From Akkermansiaceae bacterium UBA6138 (GTDB lineage Bacteria > Verrucomicrobiota > Verrucomicrobiia > Verrucomicrobiales > DEV007): 64,000 nucleotides of DNA. The notes under the pieces were generated by a model that saw only the letters and a list, made by a program, of their open reading frames with translations, searched no databases and was not told where the DNA came from. Numbering within the stretch: position 1 is the first letter of the stretch; each line of letters begins with the position of its first letter. This document shows positions 62,203 to 64,000 of the stretch, piece by piece. The DNA is taken from contig DIVG01000073.1 of assembly GCA_002422425.1 (NCBI GenBank), positions 197,167 to 261,166 on the forward strand, written 5' to 3'. The translations under genes were made by a program, and so were the position numbers.

Positions 62203-62241
62203 GTGTCGAAAATTGGAGATTTTTTCCAAAGATTGCGACAC
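62203..62241. promoter_or_regulatory. Nested inverted repeat just upstream of the amt sigma-54 promoter
   Basis: GTGTCG (62203-62208) with CGACAC (62236-62241), and within them TTGGA (62213-62217) with TCCAA (62225-62229). It sits immediately behind the -24 box, closer than a classic enhancer site; it could bind a repressor or an integration factor. Confidence 0.4.
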
Positions 62242-62391
62242 AAGCGCCGTTGCCACGGGGATTCCAGACGAAAGAAAAGAGCACCTTAAAGGCCGCAAAC
62301 CGTCGCCATTCGCTCTGTTAGAGCCTCCCGAAAGCGCCCTCTGCCCGCCCGCAATGCGGTGCTCCCTGTGAAATCTGTCGTGCGGTGCGGC

Positions 62392-62727
62392 TCACTCCCG
62401 CACGATGCGACCGCCGAGCGAAAGAATGCGGGCTTTGCCCTTGGCGTCTTCGGCTTCGCCGATCTGGCCGTCCTGCACATACATTTGCGAAAGCGCGGTC
62501 CACGCGAGGAGATCGTTGGGCTGGAGCGTCGTGGCCTTCAGTCCGGCCCCGATCGCCTCTTTGAGGTGACCTGTCTTCATCAGGGCCATCGCGAGGGCGT
62601 GCCAGCCATCGAAAAAATCGGAGTCGAGCTCGACACAGCGACGATATTTCACGACTGCGGCCTCAAGATCGCCAACGGCCAGCTCGCCATTGGCGTCATC
62701 AAAAAGGTCCTGCAGTTCGTCGCTCAA
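62392..62727 (-). CDS. Small TPR protein
   Basis: 111 residues, two to three tetratricopeptide repeats (VGDLEAAVVKYRRCVELDSD, GWHALAMALMKTGHLKEAI, AWTALSQMYVQDGQIGEAE). No signal; probably a cytoplasmic protein-interaction module. The start is TTG at 62727, supported by AAGGA five bases upstream, formed partly from the stop codon of the foldase gene. No ATG is available near the start. It is 8 bp downstream of that gene. Confidence 0.8.
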   Translation of the reverse strand: MSDELQDLFDDANGELAVGDLEAAVVKYRRCVELDSDFFDGWHALAMALMKTGHLKEAIGAGLKATTLQPNDLLAWTALSQMYVQDGQIGEAEDAKGKARILSLGGRIVRE

Positions 62728-62735
62728 CAGATTCC

Positions 62736-64000
62736 TTAAAGGTTGCCCTGCGCGGCGGGACGCTGAGCCCCCGACTCGGCGCGGCGCTGATTGAACCAGG
62801 CGGTGAAGAGGGTGCGATCGAGCTGATTCTCCACCGTAGCAGCGAGAGAATCCTTCTTCGACTCAATCTCCTCATCGTTGTAAATCTCAATCCTGTCGAC
62901 GTAGACAAGGAGACTGCCGAGCCCGCCCGGGCGATCTGTCACGGCCGAGATTTCTTTCTCCCCGAGACCCGAGACGGCTTCGACGATGAGTCCGGCGTCT
63001 TCAAGATCGGCGGGTGGCTCGCTCTCGGAGAAATTCGGAAGCGCTTCAGGCTTCAAGCCAAGTGACCCGGCCGCTTCCCCGAAGGATCCCCCCGCCTTGA
63101 CCGCTTCGTTCAGTTTGGCGAGAGCGGCGCTGGCGGCATCGCTGACCGCCCGGTTGGATTTGATCGAGGTGAGCGCTTCGCGAATCGCGGGAGTAGCCTG
63201 CTCGAGGGTCAGCGGAACCGGCTCGACCAGGGTGCCGTAGTGGAACACATAATAAGCGCCGCCTTCAACCTGAAGGGGCACCGTCACCGTGTTAAGCTGC
63301 TGCGCGGGGCTGAAGATGGCCTCAAGCACGGTCTGCTCGTCTTTCAGCCTCTCCACGGGTTCGGCGGGAGAAAAAGGCTCCAGCTTACCCTGTTCCATCG
63401 TGAACTCGGCTCTCTCACCGGCATACTGGCCGGCGACCTTGACGAAATCGGCACCGTCCTCGGCGAGGTCGGAGTAAGCGCGGTTCACGGCGTTGGCGAA
63501 TTCAAGATTGGCCTTGGCCTTCTCTTCGTTCGTAGCCCCCTCAATCTCGGGCTTGGGGATAAACTTCACAAAGTCAAAGCCGCGCCTCGCCTCAGAGTTG
63601 AGGCCTTCCTTGTTTTCCTCGTAGTAGGTCCTGATTTCCTCGTCGGTGATCTGGATGTCTTTGGTGAAGTCGGCACGGTCAAAACGCACTACCGAGGCGG
63701 TGTAGCGCTGATTCGACTTCGTGTAGAGACGGGCCGCCTCGCTCGGAACCGCACTGAGGCCCGCCCCAATGAGGCTGCGAAGCTTTTGGAAGCAAAGATA
63801 ATCCTTCACCAGATTAGCAAGGTCACCGTCGGTGAAGCCATTCGGACCGAGAATAGTATTCTGCACATAGGCGGCATTAACCCAGGGCTGCTGGAAGAGA
63901 GGGAGCTGGGGAATGGCCTCCTTGACCTCGGCTGCCGTAGGCTGGATGCCCATCCGCTCGGCTTCCTTGCGGAGAATGACAAGGCTCATGATGAAGTCGG
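62736..64000 (-). CDS. SurA/PpiD-like peptidyl-prolyl isomerase/chaperone (N-terminus off window)
   Basis: At least 420 residues, running off the right edge in frame (the codon upstream of the ATG at 63989 continues as DFI). SurA_N-type features: LVILRKEAERMGIQPTAAEV, then a long helical region, a parvulin-related segment (about 230-330) and a C-terminal part (GLGEKEISAVTDRPGGLGSL). Periplasmic folding factors of this type help outer-membrane proteins. The real start and any membrane anchor lie beyond 64000. Confidence 0.85.
   Translation of the reverse strand, partial: DFIMSLVILRKEAERMGIQPTAAEVKEAIPQLPLFQQPWVNAAYVQNTILGPNGFTDGDLANLVKDYLCFQKLRSLIGAGLSAVPSEAARLYTKSNQRYTASVVRFDRADFTKDIQITDEEIRTYYEENKEGLNSEARRGFDFVKFIPKPEIEGATNEEKAKANLEFANAVNRAYSDLAEDGADFVKVAGQYAGERAEFTMEQGKLEPFSPAEPVERLKDEQTVLEAIFSPAQQLNTVTVPLQVEGGAYYVFHYGTLVEPVPLTLEQATPAIREALTSIKSNRAVSDAASAALAKLNEAVKAGGSFGEAAGSLGLKPEALPNFSESEPPADLEDAGLIVEAVSGLGEKEISAVTDRPGGLGSLLVYVDRIEIYNDEEIESKKDSLAATVENQLDRTLFTAWFNQRRAESGAQRPAAQGNL

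Overview
The window looks like the chromosome of a Verrucomicrobiota bacterium (PVC group), probably Verrucomicrobiae. The evidence is the mix of families: a PVC-type membrane-bound dehydrogenase with C-terminal haem motif, a sulfatase, a DUF1501 protein, an SHD1-domain secreted protein, Tat-exported Gfo/Idh/MocA and phosphatase proteins, and a Ser/Thr kinase fused to PEGA and formylglycine-enzyme-like domains. DNA is GC-rich throughout except for an AT-rich gap near 18.7 kb. No tRNA, rRNA operon, insertion sequence, prophage or CRISPR array was seen. The one stable RNA gene recognised is rnpB.

Layout. 0-9 kb: the end of mrp, an RsmB/RsmF-like rRNA methyltransferase, then a leftward group (asnS, a PhyH dioxygenase, and a four-gene oligopeptide-type ABC system whose only ATPase has lost its catalytic motifs and whose binding protein carries a ~145-residue insertion). 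9-16 kb: a kinase-PEGA-FGE receptor with a membrane partner, a small multi-hairpin intergenic element, a secreted protein and a two-domain thioredoxin-like protein. 16-24 kb: a Tat-exported oxidoreductase, a small FRG/winged-helix pair around an AT-rich gap, lysR divergent from ilvD, a repeat-bearing spacer, a DUF2141 protein and a sulfatase. 24-37 kb: the PVC dehydrogenase, an SHD1 protein, prfC, mtfA, paired PhoD/PhoA phosphatases, dsbD and a DUF1501 protein. 38-45 kb: aconitase, a Uma2 nuclease-like protein, a peroxiredoxin, an unknown membrane protein, an orphan RbsC-type permease and a six-EF-hand secreted protein.

44.8-50.4 kb is a complete tripartite efflux operon (TolC, membrane fusion protein, ATPase, MacB-type permease). 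It is followed by rnpB, a hydrolase/PfkB pair, a Dabb protein, a MetX-like acyltransferase, pth-rpsF, a large SNF2 helicase, a secreted peroxiredoxin, a cyclic-nucleotide-binding protein, an ammonium transporter with a sigma-54 promoter, and a TPR protein plus a SurA/PpiD-like foldase that runs off the right edge.

Two window-wide themes stand out. Several genes lacking a Shine-Dalgarno have a promoter whose -10 box ends 5-6 bases before the start codon (6698, 9108, 34028, 53150, 59463, 60530), suggesting frequent leaderless mRNAs. Much of the gene content concerns the envelope: export, redox handling of exported proteins, phosphate and sulfate ester hydrolysis, and efflux.
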